From assembly GCF_910596095.1 (NCBI RefSeq), contig NC_056550.1, positions 16,028,501 to 16,092,500 on the forward strand: a stretch of DNA of 64,000 nucleotides, written 5' to 3'. Made by a program: the position numbers and the translations under genes. The notes below the pieces were generated by a model. That model searched no databases. It saw nothing but the letters and a program-made list of their open reading frames with translations, and was not told the DNA's origin. This stretch comes from Thunnus maccoyii (Eukaryota; Chordata; Actinopteri; Scombriformes; Scombridae). Of the stretch, positions 49,576-62,700 are shown in pieces (positions within the stretch are counted from its first letter, which is position 1; the number at the start of each line of letters is the position of its first letter).

Positions 49576-50629
49576 TAAGATGAGGGCCCTAACCTATCAC
49601 AAAGTAATGCCACATACAAACCACAACCCCTGGTTGTTTAGCTGCTCTGTAATTGAAAACAAACATGCATATCCTTTGGTCTGCTGCAGAACCTCGGCTA
49701 GAGGGCAACGTGGGTTTCTGAACAGTCAAACTTGTGAAATGGTCGCACTATGGTTTTGATGTATCATGGAGCAGTTAAGGCCACCCAAGGACATTCAGGG
49801 ACGCAGCTGAAACGAAGAGGAGAGCTTCATTATCCGTTTCAGTAATTAAACTCAGAACAAAACTGGAATGTGTATGTGCTGTCTTTTACTTAATTTTCCT
49901 TTCACACTTTTTTCTGCACCAATTCCACAAGTTGTGTTTAAAGCGGTCTGTTGCACAGTCCCTGTGTCAAAGGTATTCTCATGGCAAAACAAGAAAAGGA
50001 CAGTGAAGGAGACATGACCTTCTATTTACCAAGAGTTGATGGACTGAACACAGTGAAACACATGTGCAAACGTACTCTCATCTTTACATTTTCTACTAAA
50101 ACTCACTGTTGTATTTCTGAGCACAGATCAGCTGTAGTTTTACATTTGATTATGCTGCCACTCTGTGGCCAAACCAAGAAGCACAATGAGGTCTGGAAAA
50201 AAAAAATCAAGCCTGCACTCATGATTGTGCACTATGCGGGTATGCAAACGCCTTACAGACTGAAATCAATGTGAAGAAACTGAGTTTATAATCCCCAATT
50301 AAAAAGCCTCAAAGAAAACATTTTGTCATAAAATGCACATTTGTAAACTGTTTAGCAGACATTAAACATACCTGCAAGATTACATGTGACAAGCTTGTTC
50401 TACATTCATTTGTGATTTGTGATAACTTGTAATTATTTTAGAAACAATTGTGATGTGGGAAATACAAACATTAAATTAATGTGAACATATTTTACCACTA
50501 ATTAAAAAGATTTTGAATTAAGTAAATTTGCTATTTATTCAAGTATTTAGTCTTCTTATTGTAAATGTCTCACAGAGAGGGGCACTGCAATATTGCACCA
50601 AAATAAAACTTACTGCATGTCACTTATTC
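49576..50629. other. Intergenic DNA between usp22 and sstr2
   Basis: No gene is supported. The frame at 49951-50274 has no recognisable domain. Confidence 0.4.
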
Positions 50630-53373
50630 TTTATTTAGTTTCAGCACAACTTTACACAATTCTTGTTTGCGCCATCAAACTTGGTGTAGCCGTATAACTG
50701 AGCAGAACAGAAATTGGACAAGTACACATAATGCAAACTTTCTATGGAAACAGTCAAAGTCTTAACAATGGTGGTAAAATTTCCCAAAGCACATAAAACA
50801 TAGCATTTGAACAATTAAAATTAAGTACACGACACTAAACTATAGCACAAATGCAACAAATACCAAGTAGAAAATCAGAAATGCAATCATAAAAATGCAT
50901 CTATTAAAAAAAAGCTGAAAACAAATTCTAAGCATTGTTGTAAGAAAAGTATATGATAATTATTTGCAACAACTCTGCACTAGCTGGATGGTTTTATACA
51001 ACATATGCATGCTCTGCATCAACTAACAGTAAACAATGTCATATTCTCTGTAATATCTGCTACTATAAAACATTAAGCTTTGCTCTGGCTCACATTTGGT
51101 ACAAATACCACACAAAATATACACTTTATACTGGTCATATGTAATGGAGATGTTTGGTTTTGCAGGTGGATGGTGGACAGTGGTCTCAATGAAGCCTTTT
51201 TTTTTCAGTCATCTGTGAAATGCCTACATTCATAATTCATGTCCAGAGTCATCTCTCTGTTGTTTTTACGCTAATGAAGGCTTTCATGGGGTGAACACTC
51301 TTGGTCACTGTTGTTATGGAAATATAGGACACTAGAGGTGCGTTGTGTCTTTCAGTGGTAATAAGATGTTAGAGTTCAGATAACAAATTCAGCAACACTG
51401 AGGAGACAAAGTGGAAATGGAATTTGATTAGTTATGGCTGGGGGCTCAGTGTGTGTGTGTGTGTGCACTCTTGTGCGTCATGCACTCACACATGAAGAAG
51501 TTGTATGCAAATATTTAAAACAACATGTTTAGAGTGGCTCTATCAACTTGTTTGAGTGTGTTGAATTTAATTATATTTATTTGACTATGTGACATAATTT
51601 TGCTAGAGACTGGCCAGCTGATACTTTGCACATTAATCATAACCTGTCACTGATTCTGGTGTGTGTGAGGGAGCCTGCACATGTAGGTTAAAGCTTTAAT
51701 AACTCATACAGATAGTAATCTGACAACAGCATGAGACAGGGAGTCACAGGATGGCAAGATGAACTGTTGACTCCCGGAGCAGCGTGGCGATGATGATGAT
51801 AAAGGAACACCAGAGCCTCTCGAGGATAAGTGTTCTAGCCCTTCTCAAAATTCACGTCTCTCATACAGCCGGAGACAAAAACCACACTTGAAACGCGGCC
51901 TCCCAAATGTCAAGGATTATAAGAGAAGGATGGGTCAGTGTCAGCATACAAATTTTGGAAAGCAGCTCGCAATAAGAGGCTGCCAGGGACAAACGAAGAG
52001 ACAGTCCCTTATTCTCAAAGTCAGAGAAAGAAGAGAAATACTGGAGTAACCAAAAGACACGGATACTTGCTTTCTATTATATTTTTAAACCCATCTTAAG
52101 TTAAAAATAGACCCACCCTCTTCTTATAACCCCACCCAAATACAGGGAAATGGTGGTCAGTCAACAGGTGACACACCACAGCCCTAGGGAGGCGAGTAGA
52201 ATAATAATTTGTGAAATATCATCTGAGCAAGTGTTATACTCTCAGATGACATAAAAAACATGTCGCTGAGCCACTACTCAACTTTCATATTGAATAATTT
52301 AGAATCACGCAGTCTGGCATTTTTGATATTAGCAGTTACTTTAACTGCAAACAATTATTACATGACACACCTAAATAATGGTAAACAGAAATTCAGTGCA
52401 ATAAAAACAGGCATACGGTGACATTTATGTAATTCTGTACATAATTGTAGTAGAATCAATTCTATACATGATAGCAGCACGTTGGTTAGAGGCTGGCTTG
52501 GATTATCGACCTAGCCATTACCATTAACAAAATATAAATTATGCATGTAACTATTATGAAGCAGGGTAAAAGCAACACAGACCTACATTTTTGGTTGGTC
52601 GCTGACTTAACATTGTTATTCACATTTGCATTTGAATACATTTGTATCAAATGTAAAACTGCATACTGCTCGCACATTAAATCATACTGCTGTACAACAG
52701 AATCAATGGCACTGACACTTATTACATTATGTAACTGAAAAAAAAAATCATTACTTATTTACAAGCCAGCCAAACTGAATAACTCTAAATATAAAATCCT
52801 CTGACAGTATGTCCGTTTTTTATACAGATATCTACAGTCAAAACATTCTCCAGAAAGAAAATAGAGAAATGCCAGTTTTATCAACAGCATGTTGCTGTTT
52901 TACAGCATACGAGCACACAGGTTTGTTGTGATATTTTCACACAGAACTATGGAAACTTGGCACAGGCCCTCTGCTGTAAACTATGTATATAATCTTGGGT
53001 CTCCAGGTGACATTCATGTCACCCAGGGGACCGGTAAGTGGACGTTAGTGTCCGTTCTACCACGTCAGAGTCAATACACTGAGGTCCAGATTTCATTATC
53101 ATTTCATTTACAGCACAGAGCAAACATTTGACCTTTTGATTATGTTGTAATGGATTTGTTCACGGTCGGGGAAACCCAACAATGAATGGAGGTGGATAAA
53201 GGGACAGTGCAGTTCAACATGTTTTTCATGTCTGTCTGTGTTTTCTCCTTAACAAGTGACACGTCTATTTTTGAGCTCCTTGTTTAATGTTTAGTAATAT
53301 ACCTTCTGATTAGTGATTGAAAAGGGCTGACTGTTTTCAGTTGCACAGAGATGGCTGTACTATCACCTTCCCC
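50630..53373 (-). other. Region downstream of sstr2, possibly its 3'UTR
   Basis: The minus strand is T-rich, apparently free of named repeats, and holds possible poly(A) signals ATTAAA near 53288 and AATAAA at 50635-50630. If the distal one is used, sstr2 would have a 2.7-kb 3'UTR. No coding frame is supported on either strand. Confidence 0.3.
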
Positions 53374-54486
53374 TCAGATGCTGGTCTGCAGGTCACCATT
53401 CAGCAGAGTACTTTGGGTCTCTGTGGGGTCGTTCATCATGCGAGACTTATCTTGTCGGCTGTCACTGCGCTCCACCTCATCCAGCCCACCCACCTTCTTA
53501 AGACAGAGAACATTCTGGAAACTCTTCTTGAAGTTCTCTGACAGGAAGGCATAGAGGATTGGGTTGGCACAGCTGTTGGCATATCCTAGAACCACCACAA
53601 AAGCGAAGGTGCTCCTGAGGATGGGAGTGGTACTGATGGTGCCCGTCACTGAGGTGACGTTGAAGACGTAGAAAGGCAGCCAGCAGAAGACGAACACTGC
53701 CACCACGATGGACACCATCCGAGTCACCTTTCTCTCTGAGCGCTTCCTCTTGGAGGAGCTCACCCGGATGCCTGAGGACTTCACCTTGATGATGATGAAC
53801 AAGTAGCAAAGGCAGATGACCATGAGGGGCAGGAAGAAGCCCAGGATGAAAGTGTAGAACATGAAGGCTGTGTAGTAGGCCTCTTGAGGCTCAGGCCACA
53901 CGATGGTGCAGAAGCATCCATCGTGCTTTGTGATCACGCCGCTGTAGATAACGATGGGCAGGTTCACCATCAGAGACACCCCCCACACTGTCAGGTTGAT
54001 AGTCTTGGCCATGCGAGGCTTGCGCCACTTTGTGGACTTAATTGGATGCACCACAGCCAGGTAGCGGTCGATGCTCATGACCATGAGGCAGAAGATGGAG
54101 GTGAACTGGTTCAGGGAGTCGACGGTCATCACTACCCTGCAGAGCACTGGGCCAAATGGCCAATGGACCAGCGCCAGCTGGATGGCGATGAATGGCAGGC
54201 CAAGCATGAAGAGCACATCAGCCACTGCCAGGTTGAGGATGTAGATGTTGGTGACTGTCTTCATCTTGGCGTAGCGCAGGATGACGTAGATGACGAGGGC
54301 GTTTCCACAGAGCCCCACCGTGCAAACCAGAAAGTACATGCAGGTGATGACCACCGTGCTGGTTCTGTTGAAGCTATGGTCTGTGTAGTTCCCATGGATG
54401 TCTGACTCATTGCCCTGCATGAAGCTGTCATACATGAGGTGCTCCGACAGGTTCGGAGGGGATGATGGAAAGATCCAGGAGTCCAT
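53374..54486 (-). CDS. sstr2: Somatostatin receptor type 2 (class A GPCR)
   Basis: A Gi-coupled plasma-membrane receptor for somatostatin, 370 residues in one exon (human 369). N-glycosylation sequons are at N12, N26, N33 and N40. Seven membrane segments are clear, with D90 (2.50), C116 as the disulfide partner of extracellular loop 2, D123 (3.32) which pairs with the ligand lysine, DRY at 140-142, CWLP at 268-271, and the somatostatin-receptor signature [14 protein letters not shown] at 302-315. The tail has C328 for possible palmitoylation, phosphosite cluster ERSDS and TETQST, and ends [10 protein letters not shown], a type-2 tail with a PDZ ligand. The match to SSTR2, not SSTR3 or SSTR5, is strongest in the tail and loop 1. 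Which teleost paralogue this is cannot be told here. Confidence 0.96.
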   Translation of the reverse strand: MDSWIFPSSPPNLSEHLMYDSFMQGNESDIHGNYTDHSFNRTSTVVITCMYFLVCTVGLCGNALVIYVILRYAKMKTVTNIYILNLAVADVLFMLGLPFIAIQLALVHWPFGPVLCRVVMTVDSLNQFTSIFCLMVMSIDRYLAVVHPIKSTKWRKPRMAKTINLTVWGVSLMVNLPIVIYSGVITKHDGCFCTIVWPEPQEAYYTAFMFYTFILGFFLPLMVICLCYLFIIIKVKSSGIRVSSSKRKRSERKVTRMVSIVVAVFVFCWLPFYVFNVTSVTGTISTTPILRSTFAFVVVLGYANSCANPILYAFLSENFKKSFQNVLCLKKVGGLDEVERSDSRQDKSRMMNDPTETQSTLLNGDLQTSI

Positions 54487-54531
54487 GATGCCTCAGTCTC
54501 TTTCTGTCTCACATGGATTATGACATCCCAC

Positions 54532-56801
54532 CTGCACATGAAGACAACATGTCAATAACAGTATAAAATACTTAAAAATGACCTAAATCATTTTCACGAT
54601 ATTGATATATTAGTCTAGTTTACAGAGAATAAAATAACGATTCTCCTTGATATTGATTCTGATATTGATTTTTTGCCTTCTAGAAGAAGAAAAGTGAGAA
54701 CCATGATCATCATCTTCATCAGATATTGAATGTGATCTCTCTTCCTTCCTCTATTCAGACCACTTAAGGACGGATGTTAGAGTGTTGACCCAATTAATTT
54801 GAATATAACGAGTGGCTATCACATGACATTTTGCAATAACATTGTTCTCATGAGCAACAAGTGCAATAATGCCCGTCATGAGTTCTTTTCCAATCACCCT
54901 TATGGCCTGGAGGATTTTATGGATTTTGCGTCTAAATCCTCTTCCCTGAGAACAGACCTGATTGATAGCATGTGTGAAGAATAGTGCCCCAAAAGCTTAT
55001 AGGCAGTGCTTACTACCTGAGACCAAACCTTCATTGTGTGTTTGTTTGGCCAGGCACTGCTACCAAGGGAAATCACTACACACCCTACAGTCATAAGATC
55101 TCCCTGGGGAAGGGTTGCCCTTCACATGCTGCTAAATGATCAGCTGTGACAGGTTATACTGAATTCTTTGCTGACACATTTTTTTTCAATTTATTAGGGG
55201 GTGGGCATGGGATGTAAATTAATCCCAGCCTAAGTAATTGAACGAGGGGAATCACTTTACTGCCAATAGCCTAGCTGCAGTCATATTGAAGTGCTTGTCA
55301 CTGCCAATGCACAGGAGGCAAAGCTGGTCTGACAACTTAGTTTGGTGCCAATAACATAAGAGGTTTTATTATGCCAGTTTATCATTTTCTCCATGGCAGC
55401 AGGATAGGATGGACACTGCCTGGAGTCTTATTTTTTTTGGTGACCAATTGTTGGTAAAGGGTGTTCGTAAATGTGTCTGTCTGAGTCAGGTGGACGGACA
55501 GAATATTGCATAATGTAACAGTTGGAAACACACTGGGGGGAAACATGTTTTGTTTGTCTTGCATAATATAAACAAGCATATGATAATTAATTATTCCTAT
55601 ATAAACAGCACAACCGACCACCAAAATAAAATACTGTGTCCTCTAAAGCACTTGGGTAAACAATAAATTGAATCTATCACAAATCAAGTATGAAACATAT
55701 TCTATCATGTGCTTGCACACCTATTATAATATGGTGAATACTATTTTATGAGCTGCTACAGCAAATTGTTGTATTTTAGCTTCTGAGAATACTGTAAAAC
55801 AAGTATTCTCTCTATAAAAACAGAGCCAGCACCTACAGTCAAAAGAAAGTGAAAAAGTGAAAGTGATATGTCATCAGAACTGGCTAGTAAAATAATATTT
55901 TAATAAAGTGGCCTCAAAGTTTTTTCATGTAGCGTTTTTCTCCTCCACTGCTCAAGGCCACAAATTCTGCTTCTCACCTTTGCTTTTAGCGGCTAAAAGG
56001 TAGAAAATGGACGTTCAGCTGAATAAATTATTACATGCTGATAGTCAATCATGAAAAGCCAGCTTTTGGAAAATGAGAGGGATGTAAAGTCAGAAATTGA
56101 ATTAACAATGCTGGAAAACTCTGGACAGACTCAGGTGAGAATACTGTTTTTGGTTTTGTGGTATGAAATAATGACTTTGTTGCAAGAAAATATTCATTTT
56201 ACCAAAGGCAAAATTGCATGCTAGAACATTGACACATTAGGAACTGCAAATACATTTGCATTAGTGATAAACATTTTGAGCAGGTTGAATTTTTTGCTAC
56301 ACTGAATTTACCTGGAATGATCACTGGTGATATTCTATTTCATCAACAGGCATATGTGCATCTCATGTGACAGTTCGCAAAATGTCACTGGATGTAAGTC
56401 AACAACAAAGTGAAAATCTTACCTACAGTTGGATTTAATCTCACTGTTGACAAAATGCGCCACTTCTGTAAGAATGGAAGTATTTCAGTGTTTATGGTAG
56501 ATTCATCTTCTCCATGCATGCATATCCCTCAAGTTTGACTAGGCGGTATCGAAGTGGAAAATCTCTCTGCGGTGTGAATTTTACTTTTGATAATCCCATA
56601 ATGTAGCCTGCATTACGCACGAGGAGCAAATGACATGAAGATCGGGCACGTACAGAAAATAAAAAAACGCCACTTGCTGGCTGCGAACAAAGCTCCGATG
56701 CGCTCCTGCTGTGACGCGCACTGTGCGTCTCCAGTTGGAGAACGCGGAGATGTTAAAGGACACACATTAATCAGCGACGAGGAGGTGCTGGAGAGGCTCA
56801 C
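54532..56801 (-). other. sstr2: Putative sstr2 5'UTR intron
   Basis: On the minus strand an acceptor TGTTGTCTTCATGTGCAG|G ends at 54532, 45 bases before the start codon, and a donor CTAGAG|GTGAGC lies at 56802/56801. No coding exon is seen between. Vertebrate SSTR2 genes have untranslated upstream exons, which fits, but the pairing of these sites is inferred. Confidence 0.4.
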
Positions 56802-56845
56802 CTCTAGGCGAAAGAGAGGCAGCCTCCTGTGATACAGATATCCAG
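56802..56845 (-). other. sstr2: Putative untranslated first exon of sstr2
   Basis: It lies 25-30 bases downstream of a TATTTAAA box on the minus strand and ends in a strong donor GTGAGC. The flank toward 56690 is rich in CG. Extent and start are estimates. Confidence 0.35.
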
Positions 56846-56867
56846 TCCTGCATACAGATGGAGATGA

Positions 56868-56875
56868 TTTAAATA
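56868..56875 (-). promoter_or_regulatory. Putative sstr2 TATA-like box (TATTTAAA)
   Basis: Reads TATTTAAA on the minus strand, placed about 66 bases before a good splice donor. Position is consistent with a core promoter for the first sstr2 exon; not proven. Confidence 0.35.
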
Positions 56876-57417
56876 GAGCATATACACGTTAATGGAATCT
56901 CGATAAAATTCAGTGGAAGCTGTATAGTAAAATTCAACATTTTGATAAAGGGAAAATTCATTGGGCACCAAGACTAAAAAAAGATGTAGATTTAAATTGA
57001 CACCCATTAACAAAATGAAAACATAGTGGGTACTTTAAGCACATCATAAAACTTTCCTCAACTATAATCCAGGCGTAATGCCTTTTCCATATTTTGGCAA
57101 CATTTTTACTGACATTTCTCACTGTGTCAGTAATGGTTGAATAAAACTGACACTGTGTTGTGAAACCCAGAAAATGGTCTTAAGAATTATGTTGTCTTTA
57201 ATCATGTTAGATGTCAAAAGGCATCACACTTTGCCAAGCATTACGCACGCTCACTCCATTTATTAGTTATAATTTAAAAGCTCTTGGTGAGTAAAACTAG
57301 CGGGAACAACATGATTTCTCACACAATTATCACACTGATTTTAATATTCCAACTTAACAAATATTAAATTGTGTGTCTGCAAAGCGGTTAGTTCCAGGTC
57401 TGAAAAATGAACCAATG
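56876..57417. other. Intergenic DNA upstream of sstr2
   Basis: AT-rich, no feature seen. Confidence 0.4.
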
Positions 57418-57961
57418 TGGAAGTGCCTTAAATCTGCATTCTTTCTAATGGCCATCAGAGGGCGACTCCACTGGCTCCAAAAATAAGTCCGTTTGTATAG
57501 AAGTCTATGAGAAAATGACCCTACTTCTCACCTGATTTGTTACCTCAGTAAACACTTTCCTAATGAGTTGATGGTCTCAATCGCTAGTTTCAACTCTTCC
57601 GCCATACAGTATGATGTTCATTTTATAAATTATGGTCCCATTTAATTTAAGTTTGATGATGAAGTAGGGTACGCTATAGGGTGTGGCTACGTTGTGATTG
57701 ACAAGTCGTCACCCGGCTACATTGTTGGTTACTAACGTAAACATGGCGTAGCCGTCGCTATTTCAGTGTGTTTTCAGGTCATGACATTTAATTTAGACAT
57801 TTTGGTCGCCTAAAGAGTCTTGTTCAGAGTTTGGTTGTACTGAAGGACCTTCTAAGGAGTCGGATATTTAGTGTTTCCAGTAAGTTAATTTTGATTTAAT
57901 GGTTTTACTTTTAAGCCTGTTTTTTGCTAGCGAAAATTAGCATTAGCATTATCACAAATAA
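57418..57961. mobile_element. Interspersed teleost repeat
   Basis: Words CCATCAGAGGGCGACTCCA, AAGTCTATGAGAAAATGACC, GGTCTCAATCGCTAG, AAATTATGGTCCCATTTAA, GTGTGGCTACGTTGTGATTG occur in the order of a repeat I know to be frequent in fish genomes. No transposase frame is present. Boundaries are approximate. A more diverged relative lies at 62505-62700. Confidence 0.6.
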
Positions 57962-58162
57962 CCATAGACTGCAAATACGCCGTGCTAACCAAGCTAGTAG
58001 CTAACGTTAGTGCAGCTCCACCTTCTAGTCCCAATATGGTCACTTTTCATCACTTCTGGCTCTAAAAATCCAAGATGGCGACGGTCTAAATGCCAAACTC
58101 GAGCCTTCGAAACGCGAGTCCACAACATGGCAGCTCTGTCCATTATTTTATTCAGTCTATGG
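57962..58162. mobile_element. MITE with CCATAGACTG terminal inverted repeats
   Basis: CCATAGACTG at 57962-57971 is repeated in inverse as CAGTCTATGG at 58153-58162. The internal sequence has CAAGATGGCGACGG and GCCAAACTCGAGCCTTC, characteristic of a common fish element with the terminus CCATAGACTGTATA. The length of 201 bp and lack of coding fit a non-autonomous element. Confidence 0.65.
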
Positions 58163-61100
58163 TGCTTTCTCCACCTTTAGATTCCAAAGCTTATGGCGCC
58201 CCACCGATGCTAATGTTGGCCAGATGCTGCATTGCAAGTCCTTAGTCCACTGTCACTTTTAGTAGATCTTTCCAGCCATCACAGGGCAGCACGGAGCGCA
58301 AAGATGCAGACAAGCACTCATATCATCAGAGCAAGTGATGTTTTAAATTAATATTTAATCAACAAGTGTTAAAGCAGAAAGTTTGGAAGGATTCTTGCCT
58401 CAACTTCGGGCTCTCCGTGTCTATCACACTGAGTTGTGGTGGTTAGTATACTCTCCCCACATCAGCTCCACCCAACATTTGGCTTTTCCTGATTTTCTGC
58501 AAGCAGCTGGTTATGATGGTGAGTAATCAACCTAAATCGGAAACATCCCTTGGCAAACTTGCAAGTGATGTCACAGATGCCCATATTTTTCTAACACCTC
58601 AGCTTGTGATAGGGATCCAGTCCTGTGAGTTCACATCTGCTGTGGAGGTTAGTCAGATTTCATCATCTCTCAATCTTAATGTTATTTTGTTTTCATTATG
58701 TAAATCTGAAGTTGCACGGATGGAATTAATCAACAATGACAAAAAGAGAAGTTTCATGTGGTGAGTCCTTTTGTGTGGACTGTCATGCTATGTTGCATTT
58801 GGCATCCCCCAATGTCAGTGTGAGTGTGTGTTTTTGAGCAATAATTGTATGTCAAAAGATTATAAATGTTTTCTCACATTTTTAGAAACAAACTGCAGCA
58901 TTTTGTCTCTGTCAACAATATTCTTAAGGCCTTGGCAGCATCTGTCCACTAAGTGGTACTTGTGGCAATGTTCAAGTGGTTATAAGAAAACCAAACAATA
59001 GCCTTCAAGCAAGAGACTGACAGGGAAATGTTTGGGGCATTGGTCAGTATGACGGCACACCATTAGAGTGCTGCTCAACTTCCCTCACAGCTGCTTAGGC
59101 AGGCCATTGTACATGTACAAGTCCTGCTGCCCTGACATTTCTCTACCTGGTCCTTGACCTGCAATATGAAGTGTTCTAATCATCTTCTATAAACTCATAT
59201 CATGGCTTCTGGGCCATAGGCCATCTGTAGTTTCATAAGTGATATACACACATGTAAGTTGAGCTTGTAGGCCTGCTTGTATGTGGGCACTTCTGCTCAC
59301 AGTTTATTTATCCAGTTGCAGTGACCTTCCTATTTCTATTCTTATCTGATGACTGAATGTCAAATCATTCAAGCTAGAAGTCTCATCAACTGCTTAGCTG
59401 TCACTACAAACTCCTGAGCTAGATTCAAACGTGAAAAGGTCCTTCACACAGCTTATCACTACAAGTTATAAAATTTGGAGGCAAAGTTGTTGTTCAGCAC
59501 CTTCCAAAGAGCCTTTGTCACTCCAGTTCATTCAAGTGAGGAGTGGGTTGAGTCATGCAGTGTTGGGAAGTGAAGCCTTGATCTGTAGATAGAAGGGTCA
59601 GCCTCAGTGTTTTGACGGAAACAGTTTTTACTGACCTATAGTTCCTTAATGGTTTGACTAAAGTGATGGAATAGCATATGTCACTCAGATAACTTGTTAT
59701 CTGTGTTGTGTCATTGTTGAGAGTGGGTGCTTGGTTGAGATCAGAGTAAAAAAAAAAGCATTTAGTGTTACCTGGCGTTACTGTATCGGAGGAGATGTGG
59801 CGGTCCACAGAAAGACATTTGTATTGAACCCATCACTCTGATTTGTGGTCAAACAAGCAAACTTTGCAATGTCCATGATTACGCGTACTTGTCTGAGCCT
59901 GCTGAGTGATTCCACATTATTCTTTGGCTAAAAAGTAATTAAATGAGACCCTGAAAACCAGCACATCTCAATTGTAAGAAACAATGGCAGCCAGTGGTAG
60001 GTTCTCTCAGTCTTTTTGAAGTCTTAATGCCGGTATGAACCTTGCATAGAGCTGGCGAAAAAGGTCATGGAGGAAATTAAACAGATTAGGGCCTAAGTGT
60101 AGGGAAAGCAGTAATTTATTATCAGTTACCTTGCCATGAGACCGAACAATCAATGACTCATTAACTTGACTTTGTGAAATACAATATGGGTAATTTGAAG
60201 TGATATAATAATTTTGCTTTGACGTTCTAACTACTATGGTGTTTTCATTTACCGTCTTTGACTGTTAGGGCTGTTTAAGATTTAAATAAAGGTTTAATGG
60301 TACACACACAAACCTAAAGGGTCCGTCAAGTGGCATTGTTTATCAGTATTTTCCCAGAGTGAGACAAGCAAGCCAATACATACTGTCACTGACTGACTGT
60401 CACTACTGTCTTGATGGCTCCCTGGAAGGATCTGCATTTCCTTCACTGATATTGGTGATATAAAGCAGGAAAGAGCTTGAAGCCCCTTTCTTTATTTGCT
60501 TTCTCATTACTGAGGCATGATCAAGCACCTCTCTGGTTCAGACCCCGAATTGAAAGTATTGATTATTCATGAAGTAGGGGGAAACTGTCAAACAATTAAT
60601 TGCCTGAGGCAGCTGCAAAATATTCAACAGATACCACTGTCGCTTGGGCATTTTTGTAATGATTATGCTATGAGAGAAATGCATTCTCTAGGTGTATTAA
60701 AAGGTATTATTGCAATATGTTAGCACGGAACAAAGGTGCATGTATGTTCTGCAGTGGCTTTAAGCAAACCTTTACTCATTTTCAGATTTAAAGAAGAGTA
60801 CGATTGTTGGATTTGGTAATAATTGGTCTGATGAAGTTGCTCTAAAGCCTGTATTATTGTTGCTTATTACCTTCTTAGGTGTAGTGTCAGCTAGGTGCAT
60901 TAAACTGTGATATTCTTCCATGTACAAGGCTTAGCTTCCTGTCTTAATTCTCCTGTCTTTTGAAGATGCTATATTTGCTTTTCCAGAAAGTCTGTTAGTC
61001 AGGGTTCATTCGGTCCATTTCATGTAATATTTCTTGGATTGCTGAGTGAGTCACTTCATATATTTTGTCCGTCCAATTTATGGTAATGATACTTTTGGGG

Positions 61101-61275
61101 TTGATTGACTGGAAAATCAATCAACTGCAATGTTATTATCTCAATTCATCTCTCATCTTTTCTTGGCAGGGTAAACCGACAGTAAGCTACTGACGTCGTG
61201 ACTCTTCACTTTTTTTGAAAGTGAACTGTTGTCATGGACTGAATTCAATTTTCTTTTTTCATCTATTACGCTGTA
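58163..61275. other. Intergenic DNA
   Basis: No credible exon. The frame at 58513-58764 has no recognisable domain and no splice context. The block 60530-60690 (with AACAATTAATTGCC and GCAGCTGCAAAATATTCA) has the look of a conserved non-coding element but this is not testable here. Confidence 0.4.
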
Positions 61276-61335
61276 TTATCATTATTATTATTATTATTAT
61301 TGTTATTATTATTGTTGTTTTTATTATTATTATTA
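61276..61335. repeat. (TTA)n microsatellite
   Basis: About 60 bases of ATT/TTG trinucleotides. The asparagine-run frame on the minus strand is an artefact of it. Confidence 0.95.
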
Positions 61336-62504
61336 CGCTTGCAAATGTGCTCATATAAAGAAAGGTCAATAAAAGCCAAAATGAAATGGGCACAAATAGA
61401 GCCAATAGTAATGTAAATGATTATACACAATAAGGTGTCCTGGTAGGAACAAAAGGACAATATGAGACAAAGTGGGGCTTCCTCCATAATGTCTGTGTCA
61501 TAAGGACACCTTTGAATGTATTATCGTCCTCATAGGGACACTTAACCCTAAAAATCTTCAACCATTTTTCAAAACTCATAGTTTGATTCCTGTCACCATT
61601 AAGAGTTAATAATCATAAATCAATATAAAGCATACGTTGCTATGTTAATCTGCAGTTTTTGCACACAGATTTAGAAATCGGAAACGTAGAAATATATTTT
61701 CTGTGGCCTCAGTATAAAAACAACAATCCACCATGTTGCTACACTTTGATTGTGACTCTTATCTAAAAAAATAGTCTCAGTTACAAACCTCGGCCAAGCT
61801 GTACAGTCTGCTCTATGTGTACTCTTTACACATTGCTGTTTATTTACATAAAATGAGTCTGGCTGCTGTGATAAAGCCTGTTAAGGCTAACTCTAGCTCC
61901 TAGGAGACACAATTGTGGTGTCCAGGTGATCCTAGAGGATGTTGTTTTGACCACTATTTGTGTTTTCCTGATTGCTCTGTTTAAAAAGCCAGTAATAAGA
62001 CAGGCAGAGATGTAACATATCCTCCTTTATATTTACCAAGCTCTATGCTAAATTGATTTGTTCTGTACATCTCTACATTTGCCACTGTCCCTTGAAACAC
62101 TGTCCTACCACACCTTTTCCTTGATTGCTATTAACAGTTATATAAATATTTATACCAGTATTAGATTCTCACATTAATTACTCTGTTTAATTTCATATGA
62201 AACTTCCATGAACAACAGACTTTTGAGGCCCATGACATACAATTTTTGACAACCCTGTGTTGATTTAGCTGTGACTATTTTCGTTGAGTGTCATCTGAAT
62301 CTGTCAGTGAATACTGACTTCTGCTATGACAGTTGTTCAGTTTCAACTTATGTTTTTTCTGCCAAACTATAACTTTTGAAACTAGGTCTCTTGCCATGTG
62401 AAAAAGTTTTGCTGAATATTTATAATTTGGTAGTTGCCAGAAATCTGCTTGAATATATATAAACATAGAAATGTTGGGTGTAGTAGCTACCATGGCTTGA
62501 GGCT
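61336..62504. other. Intergenic DNA
   Basis: Nothing identified. Confidence 0.4.
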
Positions 62505-62700
62505 AAAGTACCGATGACCACTAGATGCTGGCTCCAAAAAATCCCTGGCTCCAACTGACTCCCATTCAAAAAGCCTCAGCTTCTCTCTAGAAATACTCCT
62601 TATAGTCTCAATCGCTAAATCTCGGCTCTCTAATAAGATATGAAGACTTTTCGGTAAATTTTGGTAAGTTTAATGTTACTTGATAACAGTACTTGCCTTG
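62505..62700. mobile_element. Diverged fragment of an interspersed teleost repeat
   Basis: Carries GACCACTAGATGCTGGCTCC, CTGACTCCCATTCAAAAAGC, CTCTAGAAATACTCC and GTCTCAATCGCTAAATC, related to the family at 57418-57961. Shorter and more diverged. Confidence 0.5.

Noticed and set aside
53498-54539. Other-frame and opposite-strand open frames over sstr2 (including 53884-54405 +)
   Set aside because: They overlap the conserved receptor frame and have no similarity to known proteins.
61266-61487. Minus-strand frame with an Asn-rich tail
   Set aside because: The Asn run is the (TTA)n repeat read on the other strand.
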